Of a stretch of 64,000 nt of DNA, positions 1 through 13,600 are shown piece after piece. A program made the position numbers and the translations under genes. The notes below the pieces were generated by a model. It did not search any database. It saw only the letters and a list, made by a program, of their open reading frames with translations, and had not been told where the DNA came from. The stretch lies in assembly GCA_951799405.1 (NCBI GenBank), contig OX637332.1:3229001-3293000 (forward strand). The letters are read 5' to 3'. How positions within the stretch are numbered: the stretch's first letter is position 1; each line of letters starts with the position of its first letter. Source of the stretch: Agapetus fuscipes. Taxonomy: Eukaryota > Arthropoda > Insecta > Trichoptera > Glossosomatidae.

Positions 1-591
1 GGTCTGTATATAAATATATACGTTTGAAACTCAATCGTTCAGATAGATCTATCGTTGTGCCGGATGCAGTATACGAACTATATAAATCACTATTTTGTCT
101 ACACCTGTAACTATATGATTATAGCCTGCAGGTCACATTAAGGACGTTAATCAATTTATAAGATATTTTTCCACGTCTGTAATTATTTTTTATTAATGAA
201 TATTATTTTTTGTGTTTGGCAATAGTAATAAAAAACGTTTGATCTTATCTGAATTATCAAGAAAAGTAATCAAATTTTGAGTAATTATGAAATCAGATAT
301 AGTTTTGGCGAATGTAGGCTTTAATTGTTATTTTGTATTTAATAAGGTCAACTAAAAGATCAATGTGATTGAAAACATACTGTAAAAATAGCTCATTTTT
401 GAGAATTTTAGGTAAAAAAAAACTGAAAGTTAATAAATCATAGGATTTTAAAATTTTATTTGCTCTTGAATTTTGTCTCGAAATTTGTATAGAACAGAAG
501 AATTTGGTCAATAAATATAAAAGACGTGTTATTAAAGTTATAGTTTTTCTCAATGGACTGAATCTAATTCCCGAATTTACTATTGTTACAG
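1..591 (+). other. Intron of the FReD gene (5' part cut by the window)
   Basis: AT-rich non-coding sequence that ends in the TTACAG acceptor of the coiled-coil exon. I see no coding potential and no clear repeat. Confidence 0.6.
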
Positions 592-1695
592 AGAGCAGTA
601 CATATTCAACGTGTTTGACGTCATAGTCAGCACATTGGAGACAAAACTTCAAAGAATTGAAAACCTCGACAAAGCGGTGGAGCATCTGATGCGACGCGTG
701 GAAGCTTTAGACTCCCGGGTCACAGATAACATCGACAAGACCGATGCCATCATCAACAAACTACAAACAATTGATCTGAAATTGTTCCCACATGCTCCCG
801 TTCGCTCAAACCTCAGAGGCCTAGGACAAGACAACTATTCCAAAAACAGCAAGGCAAAAGAACAAAGCGAAGATGAAGGAGACACTTTAGATATGCGACT
901 TGTGTCACTTGACCAAAAAGTGTCAGACATTGATTCAAAACTGGTCGGACTGAAGAATCAGATTGACAGCAACTTTTTACCAGTTGATGATATAAACGCA
1001 GAAGCGAGTGAAAAGAAACCTATCAGCATGAACGTATTGGAAATAACAAAGGCAATGAACGCAGAAGTCATGAACCACATCACAAAAGAACTTGAACAGC
1101 TGAGAACAGCGACTGTGAACGTCGACAGGAAACTGCAGTTCCATATCAATTTGGTGTCAGAAAATCTGGGAAAGGTTTTGAATACAGTTGCGGATGTTCA
1201 CTCGGCTGTTGTGGAACCTGACGAAGCATTGAACGGCAACAACACTTCGCGCAACCCAAGACACTCTTCCAAATCCAGCAAGATCGACAACTTGCTCAGA
1301 CGCATGACCCCAATCATATCAGCATCAGAAAAGATGGACGAAGTATGGGATGTGGTTGTTGGCACAAAGAGTTCCGTAGACGATTTAGTTCCAAAATCTG
1401 ATGAGTTGCTGACACAAAATCAGCGACAGGAACGAGCTATTGGTCAGATCCAGGATGACCTGCGCATCAAAGCGAATCTCATAATTGAGAATCTGGACAT
1501 TGTTGAGAAGAGGTTGAAGAAGCAGGAAGACTATGCGATGGCTGGACGTCCCTTGATGAACGCTACCCCAGATTTGCCACCAGAACCACCTGTGGAGAGA
1601 CTCCAGAAGACGGAACTGGCAGAGGATGAACTGAGCCGCTTTGGAGCTGAGCCACCACTTCCAATCACAACCATTACACCAACTACAGACTCCAG
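592..1695 (+). CDS. FReD gene, coiled-coil exon (first visible)
   Basis: The exon opens after TTACAG, is entered at phase 2 (A completes a codon, then EQYIFNVFDV) and closes at CCAG|GTTAGT with two bases of a split codon. It encodes about 368 residues with repeated heptads of Leu/Ile/Val, for example LETKLQRIENLDKAVEHL and LVSLDQKVSDIDSKLVGL, predicting a long coiled coil. There is no signal peptide and no start codon, so the true N-terminus is upstream of base 1. The last residues turn Pro/Thr rich. Confidence 0.9.
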
Positions 1696-4600
1696 GTTAG
1701 TCTTTTAAGAGAGAAAAAAAAAGATACCTTCACACCGAGTATAAATCATTTACATAAATTCCTCTCAATTGTGTAAGTTAAAATATATACGGAAACTTAA
1801 TCACTTATGTATCTTCCATAGATTTTTATACTTCGATTCCAATACACGATCAAAGGGAGCTTACGTAAATATTTTATACTCGAGTTACTTACCTAGTTAA
1901 TAAACCATTGCAAGCTCTATAATTGCAAAAAAAAAATCACCCTTAAGAATATTTTTTATTTAAGTAGGTAATTTTATTTTATACTTATTTCTTACGATAA
2001 ATTATATTATTTTTAATTGCACTGCATTTTTTTTCTAAAACAAACATTATGTATTAAGTTATATAAGAATAATTGCTGTGTGTATTTTATTAATTTTTGT
2101 TGCTTGCTCTATTTATTTTGCAATGTTTCTTTTTCGCCATCCAATTAATTGAAATTATGCGATATCCTACATGACCACACTGTTTTATTTTGACTCTGCA
2201 TAAATTTTTGACGCGTATTCTTCAACATAATTTTTCCTTCCACTTTTACGTCATTTATTATTTATTTTGATGATTTGTTTAACATGTTTATTATCCATTC
2301 TGTACATTTTTAAATATTGCCGTTACAAATATGTTTAATAGAATCCTTGCATTGCTAAATTGCTGTAAATTTTAATGTTATAAATTACTATATAAAATAC
2401 TATGAGTCAACTCTCTCTGAAACAGGGGTGAAATTGGCAAATGTTGAATAAATTTTTACAGTATTGGTGGGCAGTGTCATGTCAATCTATACCTAAGTCG
2501 AGGAATAGAAGAAATAAAATAAGAAATGAAAAAAAACAATCAACGACATAAATTTAGAAAATGAATTCGCCGCCAACATTGCTGATCAAACACCTTTTTC
2601 TAATTGCGCTTCTACTGACATTTTAATGCAAAAATAATATTGCAAAATTTTGGAGTGATTCCTTAAGAAAAAAGATTCCTACTTAACCATCAGGAGCGAA
2701 TGAAAGATGAAGATGTTTTAGGGGGTGATAGGTAGAACGCACAGTGACAAAACAACACTTTAAATAACGACACATAACACAGACACATGAGAGAACAAAA
2801 CATCACGCACCTAAAACAGAATATACAATAAACGGCACATGAAAAAACATGGCATTTATTTTGCCTCTTATGAGTCCTTATCTGGATTTTTGTTTTTTGC
2901 ATGTGATGTTTTTTCATGGTATTTTCTGTCTTAGGTATGTGATGTTTCGTTATATAATGTTTTGTTTTGTTATGTTTTATGATTGTGATGTAATTTCCTG
3001 TGATGTTTTGTGATTGCATTGTTTTGTCATGTGATGTATTGTTATTGTGATGTAATGTCATCTGAGGTTTTGTCATGTGATGTTCTGTCATGTGTCGTTA
3101 TGTCATACACTCATACGTCATTATGGCATGTGTCATCATTGCATATGTTGTTTTGTCACTGTGGTGTAATGTGAGGTTTTGTCATGTGATGTTCTTCTGC
3201 CATGTGTCATTATGCCATGGAAGCGTTGTAGGGATGGGAATGTGAACGGCCTGTATCACATGGACCATTTAATAAGTTGAATGTTGACTTCCCAGTCGCG
3301 GCACCACTGTCCCCACATTGATGCAGCAGCCTGCCGCCTCTTCAGCCGGCTCCAGGAAAGGAGGAATCATCTTCCCCAGCGTGAAGAACAAGCCGTCCAT
3401 CGCCAACTCCACCTTCACCACGGAGCTGGTGGCCAACTACAAGGATATCAAGGTGAGAAGCATTCACTTAATCTTATTTGCTTTTTTAGTGAAGATTGGC
3501 GACACATTCCCCAAGGGGGTATGAATTAGGTGGTCATGACTGGTGCACGGATCTATAATCTAAGTTGCAAAGATCTGTTAAATTTAAAATTCATATTACA
3601 TGAATTTCCATAAGCAGGCTTATACTTTCCTTGACTTATAGGTTGGTATGTCACCCCTGTTTCAGGGAATGTCGGCAAGAGTTGCAGGGCTTATGTTCAT
3701 TTGAGGTTTGGATTTTATTTGTAAGTACACAATCAGCATTTGTAAGCGCGAACTACACGTGTTTGTTTGTGGGCATACATCTGAGAGCTTTGAAGGAATA
3801 TATCCTTGCAACTTAGATTATAGATTATAGATAGATAGACACATATAATTTCGCGCTTACACATGCGGCATGTGAACTTACAAAAAAAAACCCTATTTCA
3901 AATAAATAAAAGCCCTGCAACTCTTGCTGACCTTTCTTGAAAAAGGGGTGACATTGGCAAGCAACTTTTGCCCCCGAAGGAGTCAGGAGGTAAAGGAGTA
4001 AGCGGGCAGGCCTTACGCCAACCGCCTTTTTTCTTCAGTTGAAATGTGGGTTCCCTGAAAGCTGAAAAACCTTTCTATATATTTTTGCGGGTTTGAAATA
4101 AACACCGCAACGAAAAAACATTTCTGACCCCTTCGGTGAAGATCGAACTCCAGCCATCTGCATAGAATGCAAGCACTCTACCAACTGAGCCTTGGACTGG
4201 ACTATTCGATCATCAAGGTTTTTTTTTATTTCCGAAAATATGCAACACTTAATCTACATCTATAAAATGGAACGACTACAATTGACGTCTCTTATGACTG
4301 GCTTAATTTATCAATAGGTTTTATAAAAATAATCAGAAAACTTGCAGACTACCCTTGAATCATGTGAAGATTGATATCGATCGGATTAAATATTGTTTTT
4401 CATCAACGCTTTTCGTTTTTGTGTTTGTCTTTTGTTTTCGTATAAAATGTATGGAAACGAAATGAAGGAATCCATATCTTACTCGGCATATAAAGACAAA
4501 CATTTTGTGACAGCAGGGCTGACAGAAAGAGGTCTAACTAATATGTTTTTATTGGTTACTTAGCACTGTAGTCTCGTGTCGTTTAATCGACGTGAAAAAA

Positions 4601-7600
4601 TCTAGTTTCTTGTTTTGTTGAGTCCATTTGAGAAGAAAAAAAATTAACAATTTCGAACCAAATCGAAAGCATATTTATCGTAATGAGAGTACGTGTTTGG
4701 TCCACTTTTCCATACAACAGGTATTATGTATTGTTCAAACTATGACAGATTGTTGACTCAAAACACGCGCAATTGTAAAGAAAGCAGTGTTTAGAAAATT
4801 ACCGAGAACTGAACGCGATTTGTAGATTAGTTTCGGCTAATGGAGAAAGAAACTGCCTACACTCACGCTTTCCGATGCGATAATTGTTGTAAATGGCGAG
4901 AAAAAATATTATAATGCTTGTAATTAATACTCCCAAGTAAATGGAAGTGGAGAAACTGGCGAATACTTTTACTAGAAACACGGTGCATTCCTTGGAATCA
5001 AGGCCACCAGGCGCGCAAAAACCCAGTTATACTCCGTTTACGCATTGTAAGAAACTACTGGTTCGTAGTCTAGTAGTAAGCATCGCCTAATCTAATCTAA
5101 TCTAAGTTGCAAAGATATGTTACATTGGAGATTCACATTACATGCATTCTCACAACCAAACACGTACAAGTTCGCGCTTGCACATGCCTCATGTGAACCT
5201 ACAACATAAAAACCAAATCTCAAATGGGCATACACCCTGCAACTCTTGCCGTCCTTCCCTGAGACAGGGGTGACATTGGCAAAGTGTACCATTTTTACAG
5301 CATGGGTGGTCAGCCGCATACCAACCTATAAGTCAAGGAACATACACGACAAATTACATTTTATACATCACTAAATAATAATATCTATGGACAACAAACA
5401 GAAAACCAATTTCAATTTAATAAACCCTAGCCGCCAACATTACAGATCAACCGCCATTTCTTTCTGTCCTTACATACTTCTTTCATTTCCTCCAGAGTCA
5501 TAACCTTCTTCATACAGGCTCTTCTTTTATTATGACTCTGGATATTCCATTCATTCGCAATTTCGGATATTTGGTCCATCCATACCTTTCTCGGTGTTCC
5601 TCTACCACGACATCCATCTATTCTACCAACATATAGGTACTTTCTTTCTCTCATACTCCTTTTCATATGGTATATGTTTATAATAATAATAATAAATATT
5701 TATTCCAGCTTAGTCATGTGGGTGGTGTAATACATGACCAGCCATAAAAAAATACAGCAATAGAAAAGTACATGGAAGAAAAATACAAAAATGCAGAAAA
5801 TACAAAAATACAGAAATACACAAAAGCAGAAATATATGAAAAAAAACAATATATCTAATTAAACAGATAGAATCGAAAGGAAAGATAATATAATATATGT
5901 ACATTATATTATACATAGGAATAGCAAGAATATATTACACAGAGAAGAAAAGGCTAGGTAAGCTTTTTAGTTATAAAAGTAGTTGGCGCAATGCCGGTCG
6001 GTCCATCAAAATCTGTGGTTGTCAATTCCCTAAATCCAAAAATTGGTGTCTCTACGATTAGTGGTTTTGGTCGGGACATACATACATACATACGGACATC
6101 TCCTGGTGCAGGACAACTCATTTCTGTCGAAACCTCAAAAAAAAAATCCGACGATTACAAAACTTTATAACATTCCTTCGGACTGCTACAAAGTAAAAAA
6201 AATAATTGTCAATTTTAAAGCCTTAGCCTTCGCCGCCAATATTACAGATCAACTGATTGATTTTAAAAATGTAATTTGTCATGTATGTTCCTTGACTTAT
6301 AGGTTGTTATGCGGCTGACCACCCATACTGTAAAAAAATTGGTTCACTTTGCCAATGTCACCCCTGTTTCAGGGAAGGACGGCAAGAGTTGCAAGGCTTA
6401 TGTTCATTTGAGATTGGGTTTTTATATTGTAGGTCCACATGCGGCATGTGTTAGCGCGAAATTATACATATCTGCTTGTGGGAATGCATTTAATATAAAT
6501 CTTAAATGATATATATCTTTGCAGCTTAGATTAGATTAGATTAGATTAGAACTGCCATTTTTTCGGTCCTTACATACTTCTTTCATTTCATCTATAATCT
6601 AAGTTGCAAGGATATATTCATTCAAAGCTCTCCGATGTATTATGCCCACAAACAAACACGTGTAGTTCACGCTTACAAATGCTGATTGTGTACTTACAAA
6701 TAAAATCCAAACCTCAAATGAACACAAGCCCTGCAACTCTTGCCGACATTCCCTGAAACAGGGGTGACATTGGCAAAGTGAACCATTTTTTACAGTATGG
6801 GTGGTCAGCCACATACAAACCTATAAGTCAAGGAATAAGAACATAAAACATGTGATATGCTTTGGAAATTTTAATGGATTTTTTCACATTTGAAATATTG
6901 ACAGAGTTTGTATCTCTCATACCATTTATAACCAACTTGTAAAATATGCATCCTATTCAATTGACAGTTCGTCCGCTTAGTGCTTGCTTGTCTTATGTCC
7001 ATCAGAGGTAATTCTACATGAGCAATGCTTATATATTATGTACTGGACCAATGTGTCTTATGACAACTGGAAATTGTTTTCAAAAATATTTAAAACAACT
7101 CTCACTTTATTGTGTTTTACGTTTATTTTTATCTCAGATTGTGTAGAATATGATTCTTAAGACAGTTTCATTGATAGGTCATCTTTGAATGTAATCTAAT
7201 CTAAGTTGAAAATATATATAACAATGGGGATTCACATTATATGCATTCTGACAAGCAGACATGTATTAGTTCGCGCGTGCACATGCCGCATGTGAAGCTC
7301 CAATATAAAAACCCAAATCTCAAATGAACATACACCCTGCAACTCTTGCTGACTTTCCCTGAAACAGAGGTGACTTTGGCAAAGTTAACTATTTACTAAA
7401 GCATGGGAAGTCAGCCGGATAAGAACCTATAAGTTAAAGAACAGGGACAATAACTTACATTTTTACAATTAACACTTGGGTCATTTGACCATTACTTTGA
7501 TCCTGGCTCAACAGATGTCATTGGGTAATAATTAATTGATAATTTATTAAAATATATAATAATGAATCAAATAATATATAATAATGAATTATTAATTGAT

Positions 7601-10600
7601 GATATTTATACCTGTTTCTGGCAAAACAGAATAGATTGGTGAATGGCATTCTACAATCTATCTATAATCTAAGTTGCAAAGAAATATTAACATTTAAAGC
7701 TCATATCAAATGCATGTCTACAAACAAACACGAGTACTTCGCGCTTACAAATGCTGAATGTGTGCTTAAAAATAAAATCCAAACCTCAAATTAACATAAA
7801 CCATACAACTTTTGCCGATCTTCCCTGACACAGGGATGACATTGGCAAAGTGAACCATTTTTACAGTATAGGTGGTCAGCTTCATACCAACTTATAAGTC
7901 AAGGAATAATCCTCTTCGCAAATCTATTAAAAAAATATATGTATAAATACCAAATAGTAGATAAGCCAAACACGCACTGGGGGGACGAGCTGGTACCAAC
8001 AACAAGTAGGCTCTAAGCCAGGGGTCTTCAACCTTTTTTAGTGCAAGGGCCAAACATCGATTTCACATCGCCCGAATGGCCACAACTTTTCACGACACTT
8101 TACCACCTAATCAATAAAATAAAAGACATACATACTCGTAATTTCAAATTTTAATAATCTTTATTGGTTAATTAAAGTCAATCTTTATTGGTTAATTAAA
8201 GTCAATCAATGTGATTTTTGACATTGTTTATTTTTTACAAGTTTGTCAATATTTTTTTTCATTTTTGTGGTTGCAACCCGCAGACTACCTTCCAGATGTG
8301 CATCTGTAATTCTCGACCTTGTTGTCGATTTCACATACTTCATACGAGAAAACAGCTGCTCACACACACATATGTGCTCCCAAACAATGAAATCATTTTC
8401 ATGGCATTTTTTCGGATTTCAGGAAACGAGTTGTGATCGACATATTTTGCATAGAAATCAAAAACACCCACGTCGAACTTGTCTTTCAATTCCGAATTAC
8501 ACTGCACATCTATAACCTCCATCTGAAAATTTTCTGGCATGTCTTCAACGGATACACCGAATGGTCGGGCAAAGAGACTGATGTATTTTTCACTATCTCT
8601 GAAGTCAGAAAACCTTGATTGAAACTCTTTTTTGAGTAAATCTACTGGGGGGGAATGTGCCGAACCTTCCTGTGGTCCCCCCTGTGAGTAGTGCCACAGT
8701 AGTGCCATGAAAAGAATCAAAATGACACAAAAAACACCGAGAACTCCGAAAAAAAAAGTACTCGTATTCGTATATATATATCGCATATCACTGGGCGCGA
8801 TATTTTATTTTTTTAGTCTCTGGTGGCCGCGGGCCGCAAGAAATTAGCTGGTGGGCCACATGAGGCCCGAGGGCCGCGGGTTGAAGACCTTAGCTCTAAG
8901 CTCATGTTGACCAGCCATTAGACTCTCAACACACGTCAAACGTTTACTGAATCAGTTCTTGTGACATGTAGATCAACATCAATCAAGTATGTGACCGGAT
9001 CTGACTGGAGGGCTTGACTTGGACGACGATTGTTTTTATCAATCTTATATATCCTGTATAGATTGATCGTTAGATCAGACCGGTCCGTAGTCTAATCGCT
9101 CCCCCAGTTATTGTTTACCGTATACGTCAATCTTGTCAAATATGAATTTTTCATGCAGTTGTCTTCTGAATCAAATTCTACACAATCTGAGCTAAGAAAA
9201 ACCGTATAACTCGATAATGTGAGAGTTCTTTTAAATAATTTTTAAATAAATTTCTTGGTTTTATAAGACACATTGGTCCAGTACACATGCAAACATTGCT
9301 CATGTAAAATTTTCTCAAAGGCGTATACGGTAAACAAGAACTAAGGCAGCCTAATGGTAACGTGACTAGTGGTAATTGACGCTTTCTCTAGCGACGATCA
9401 AGCTCGCAGAGGGCTCTGTGAAAAACCTAAATCTCAGATGAACATAAACTCAATCAGGGCTATTCTTAGGCATTTTAGTCGTCCGTTGAACCCACGCTTT
9501 GACAAACAAATGATAAAACTTGATTATCGTCTTGTTGCGTAAGCCTTACCTTGATTATTTTATGATGTCCATATTTTCCATGAAAAAGAAATCTGTTGGA
9601 TTTTAAATTGTACGGAAATAGATCAGAATCATACTTATAATTATTATACAAATTCCGCTTGAGAAACACGACTGGAAAAACTCAAACAGTGCTATTCTTA
9701 GACATTTTAGTCGTCGGTTGAGCCCACGTTTTGACAAACTAATGGTGCCTGGGCTGGAAGTCTCGTCACCACGGTCATTCTTACCTATCGAATTTGGGTA
9801 ATATTTGTATGAAAACAAATCAGCTGTTCACTTGCGGCCATCTTGGATTGACAAATCTTCATACAAATGCATCATTAGTTTCTCAAAGCGTGAGCTCAAC
9901 GGGCGACTAAAATGTCTAAAAATAGCACCGTATAACTTTTGCCGACATTCCTTGAAAATATAGTGTCAAAGTGAACCATTTTTACAGGGGTGACATTGGA
10001 AATGTAAACCATTTTTTGCACGGGTGGCATTGGCTAAGTGAACCATGTCAGCCACAAGCTCCTTCTTAAAAAATAATGTACGGATCGTTACTTACTCCAA
10101 AAATCAATCGATTCCATTGGTCAAATCGATCTCATTGAGAATTACGTAATCAAAAAGTTCATATGAACTTCTTTTCATGGAAGATTGACTATTGTCATAG
10201 CAATTTGCACATTGTATAGATACTACTGCAAAAAAGAGTGATTTTGCACTCCTGCCATACCACTGTCTCAAATTCTTCAACCATAATGTTATCTTCGACC
10301 TTGTACCCGTGATGCCTCAATTCTACCCTGTTTGATGATGTGTAGAAGCCAATACATATTTATCATTTCTTATTACTCGCATGTAGTCAAAATTCGGGAA
10401 TCAGCAGTTGTGGTATTCACACAGGAAAGGGGATCGATCCGTCTAGCAGATGTTTGGCTGGTTATCCAGAATTTCAAAGACAATGATTTTAATTTAAATT
10501 AAAAAAACTTTTTTAAAACATCAATCATTTTCTGATTTTATTCTCGATGCACTGGATTAGTGCCCACTCTTCCACGCCATAGAGTACATAAACACTGAAA

Positions 10601-13600
10601 CGAAAAATTTCCAGGAAGATTCTAGGGGTCCATAACACTTAAAGAGCCGCAGAGGTCTTGACGAGCTTGGTCGTTGCTACAAAGCTGCAATGCTTAAGCA
10701 AGACCGAGTTGCTGTAAGGCTGTACGGATCTTTTAGTGGCTGGTCTTTGGTAAAGGTTTAATGAATTTTTCAACACAACGAAGAGCATATTTGAAAATAT
10801 AAATGGTATTTTTTTTGTGCTCCGACGGGATTCAAACCCACAACCTTCCATTTACGAGTCCGAAATGTTGCCACTGGACTACGGACCGGTCCCTTGGAGG
10901 GGGTCGAATTTTTGACTCATTCGGTCTTATTCGTTAGTTTGGTTAAACCCACGTTAAACCTAAAATCATAAATAAACCAACTTACTTGTACGGGAAAATT
11001 CAATGTAAAGTGGTTTACAAAATAAAACCCTTTTATGAATAAGGGAGATTAAAAATAAGTGCTATCAACGAGGCCATCGAAAAGATTTTTTTTGACTTCT
11101 GGTAAGATTTTAACGACAAACGTTCCATTGAGATGACATAATTGTCAAAACCCATTACATTTTTTTTTTCATATTCGAATGAAAACCAGATTAAAACTCA
11201 ACTAAGTGAAAGACTATCTAGTCCACGACTATCTATGAATAGCACTCGCAAGAGATTATCTGCATTGTATTTTTGTTGTGACAGGTAAAATGTAATATCT
11301 TTATAAGTAAGCCGTTTATCTGTGCATTAAATCTTCGGGACCGAATTAAATCGTGTTGCTGGCATTAACTAATACCGAATTATATAACCTTATCGCCCGG
11401 TCGCATTCAAAAGATCTTCGTAAAAAGTGAACTCAAGTATTTCATAATGAATAACACACGCTCAGGGCCGGATTAAGATCACCGTGGGCCATGGTTCGAG
11501 CAACGTCAGGGAGCCCCACAAACCTCATAAACAAACCCTTCTCTCCGCACCAGCAAAAAAATGTAATAATGATAATAATAATTTGCCAATTTTTATATAG
11601 TGCTGTTTAGTGGCAAAACAAAAGGAGAGAGTGCATGAAAAAGATTATGAGTCTAAATGAAAGGAAAGAAGTATGTAAGGACTAAAAGAAATGGCGGTTG
11701 ATTTGCCACAATGGTGGTAAGGGCATTAATTTCTAGTTTTATTTTATTTTAAATTGGAAATGTCGAAGGTGTTTCTTATAGTATTTTTTGTAAATCAGTT
11801 ATAATTTTTTATGCTCCTTTGCTCCTTGACTGATAGGTTGATATGAGGCTGACCCCCCGTGCTGTAAAAATCAGTTCACTTTTGCCAACGCCATCCCGGT
11901 TTCAGGGGAAAGCGGCAGGAGTTGCAAGGTTTATGTTCATGTGAGGTTTTGTTTATTTGTATGCACGCATGGAGAATGTGTAAGCGCGAACCTACATGTG
12001 CCTGTCTGTGGACATGCATTTAATATGAGCCTTAAATGTTAACATATCTTTGCAGCTTAGGTTATAGATTATATTATAGTGGCACTTTATAAAAATAAAA
12101 GCCACCTCAAGGGCGCTTTGATGAGTTGAAGCTTAACTGTTAAACAAATGTGTCTTAAACAAACTGCCAACACTGGTCTCTGTTTTCAACTCCAGAGGTA
12201 GACTGTTCCAGCAGGATGGAACAAAAAGCCCTGTCTCCGAAACCGGTTCTGTTCCGTCAAAGTGGCAGTTGAAGCCTATTGACGGCGTCACTCCAAAACG
12301 AAGAGTGCGTCGTTTTCCACCGATCTGGTCGACTCTGCACGATTCACACAAATACAATGGAGCAACTCCTTTGAGGGCGTTAAAAACAGAAATATAGGTA
12401 CTTATTGTGAACCGGAATGATTCCTAACGGCGTTTTAACTTTATTGTTGATATTCCTCATCAGGAAACTACCCAGAGTTATAAAAATTGGAGGTCCATTT
12501 TGTAAAATACAAAGTTTCACACAAGTCTTCAGAAGTGTCTTTTGTCCCGGACGCCCCTTTTGATTTAGGCCCCAAAAAATAAAATAAAACACCGAATTCT
12601 ACTTCTTCATTTAATTTCTAAAAAGTATTAGGTCGTGAATGCCTTAAAAAGAACATGGGCCCACGAACAAGTTTATTTTGAAAAAATCTTTGTAAGGTTT
12701 TTTGGATATATTTCTACATCATACATCTTGAGGCCCCCCCTAGAACGCGGGGGCCCTGGTTCGGTCGCACCGCTCGAACGGCCCTTAATCCGGACCTGCA
12801 CACGGTCGTTTTAATTTCGATAGCGGCACCAAGATTCCTTTTTTAGTAGCGAAAAGAAAGTATTGTGCGCCGTACAAGGACAGACCGCTACTTGGGTTTA
12901 ACTGAGAGCGCAATTAAACCTTTAACAATAATATCGAGTCTGTACGAAATATATAATATGCTGTGTGCATGGTAACATCAGTACTTTTACAGAGAACTTT
13001 CCATAGAGGGCTAGCTTTCGATAGAAAATGAAAATTATAATAATTATTATTATATTCCTTGACTTAAAGGTTGATATGAGGCTGACCACCCATACTGTAA
13101 AAAATGGTTCACTTTGCCAATGTCACCCCTGTTTCAGGGAAGGTCGGCGAGAGTTGCAGGGCTTATGTTCATTTGAGATTTGGGTTTTTTATGCTGTAGG
13201 TTTACATGCGGCTTGTACGTGTCTGCTTGTTAGAATGTATATAATGTAAATCTCCAATGTAACATATCTTATCAACTTAGATTAGATTAGATTAGATGAG
13301 GCTAACCAATCATGCTGTAAAAAATGGATCACTTTACCAATGTCAACCCTATATCAGGGCTTATGTCCATTTAAGATAGGGTATTTATGCTGTAAATCCA
13401 CATGCGGCATGTGTGTGCGCGAACTTAAATGTAATATATCTTTGTAATTTTGATTACAGATTATAAAATATTTGAAATTCTTCTTCCTTGTAATTGTTGA
13501 AATAATTATATAGACATCAACGTCAACTTTTTAGTAACATCTGTTGTAAAAGTTTGCAATCTGTTTAATAACTCCTGATAACATAAAATTGACTGACTTT

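Larger units (their letters stand above)
6970..8005 (+). mobile_element. MITE of the 250-bp family, split by later insertions
   Basis: The left part (6970-7190, CTTAGTGCTTGCTTGTC to CATCTTTGAATG) and right part (about 7955-8005, CAAATAGTAGATAAGCC to the terminus) are contiguous in the related copy at 52266-52497. The 760 bases between are family A and T3 sequence inserted later. Confidence 0.7.
11463..12798. mobile_element. hAT element with nested insertions (1336 bp)
   Basis: Terminal repeats CAGGGCCGGATTAAG and (reverse) CAGGTCCGGATTAAG, with flanking octamers CACACGCT (11455-11462) and CACACGGT (12799-12806) differing at one base. It encloses a LINE 3' end, a GRGxP LINE tail, a family A copy and an antisense LINE fragment. 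No transposase is evident. Confidence 0.85.

Noticed and set aside
2690..3091. 133-codon antisense open frame rich in His/Thr/Lys
   Set aside because: It is a translation of a degenerate tandem repeat with no complexity or splice support.
4799..4981. 60-codon antisense frame with a hydrophobic segment
   Set aside because: It is too short, lacks splice sites or homology and lies in an AT-rich intron where such runs arise by chance.
6256..6549. Helitron interpretation of family A
   Set aside because: No CTRR end or 3' hairpin is visible and a 5-bp duplication flanks the reference copy; kept only as an alternative.
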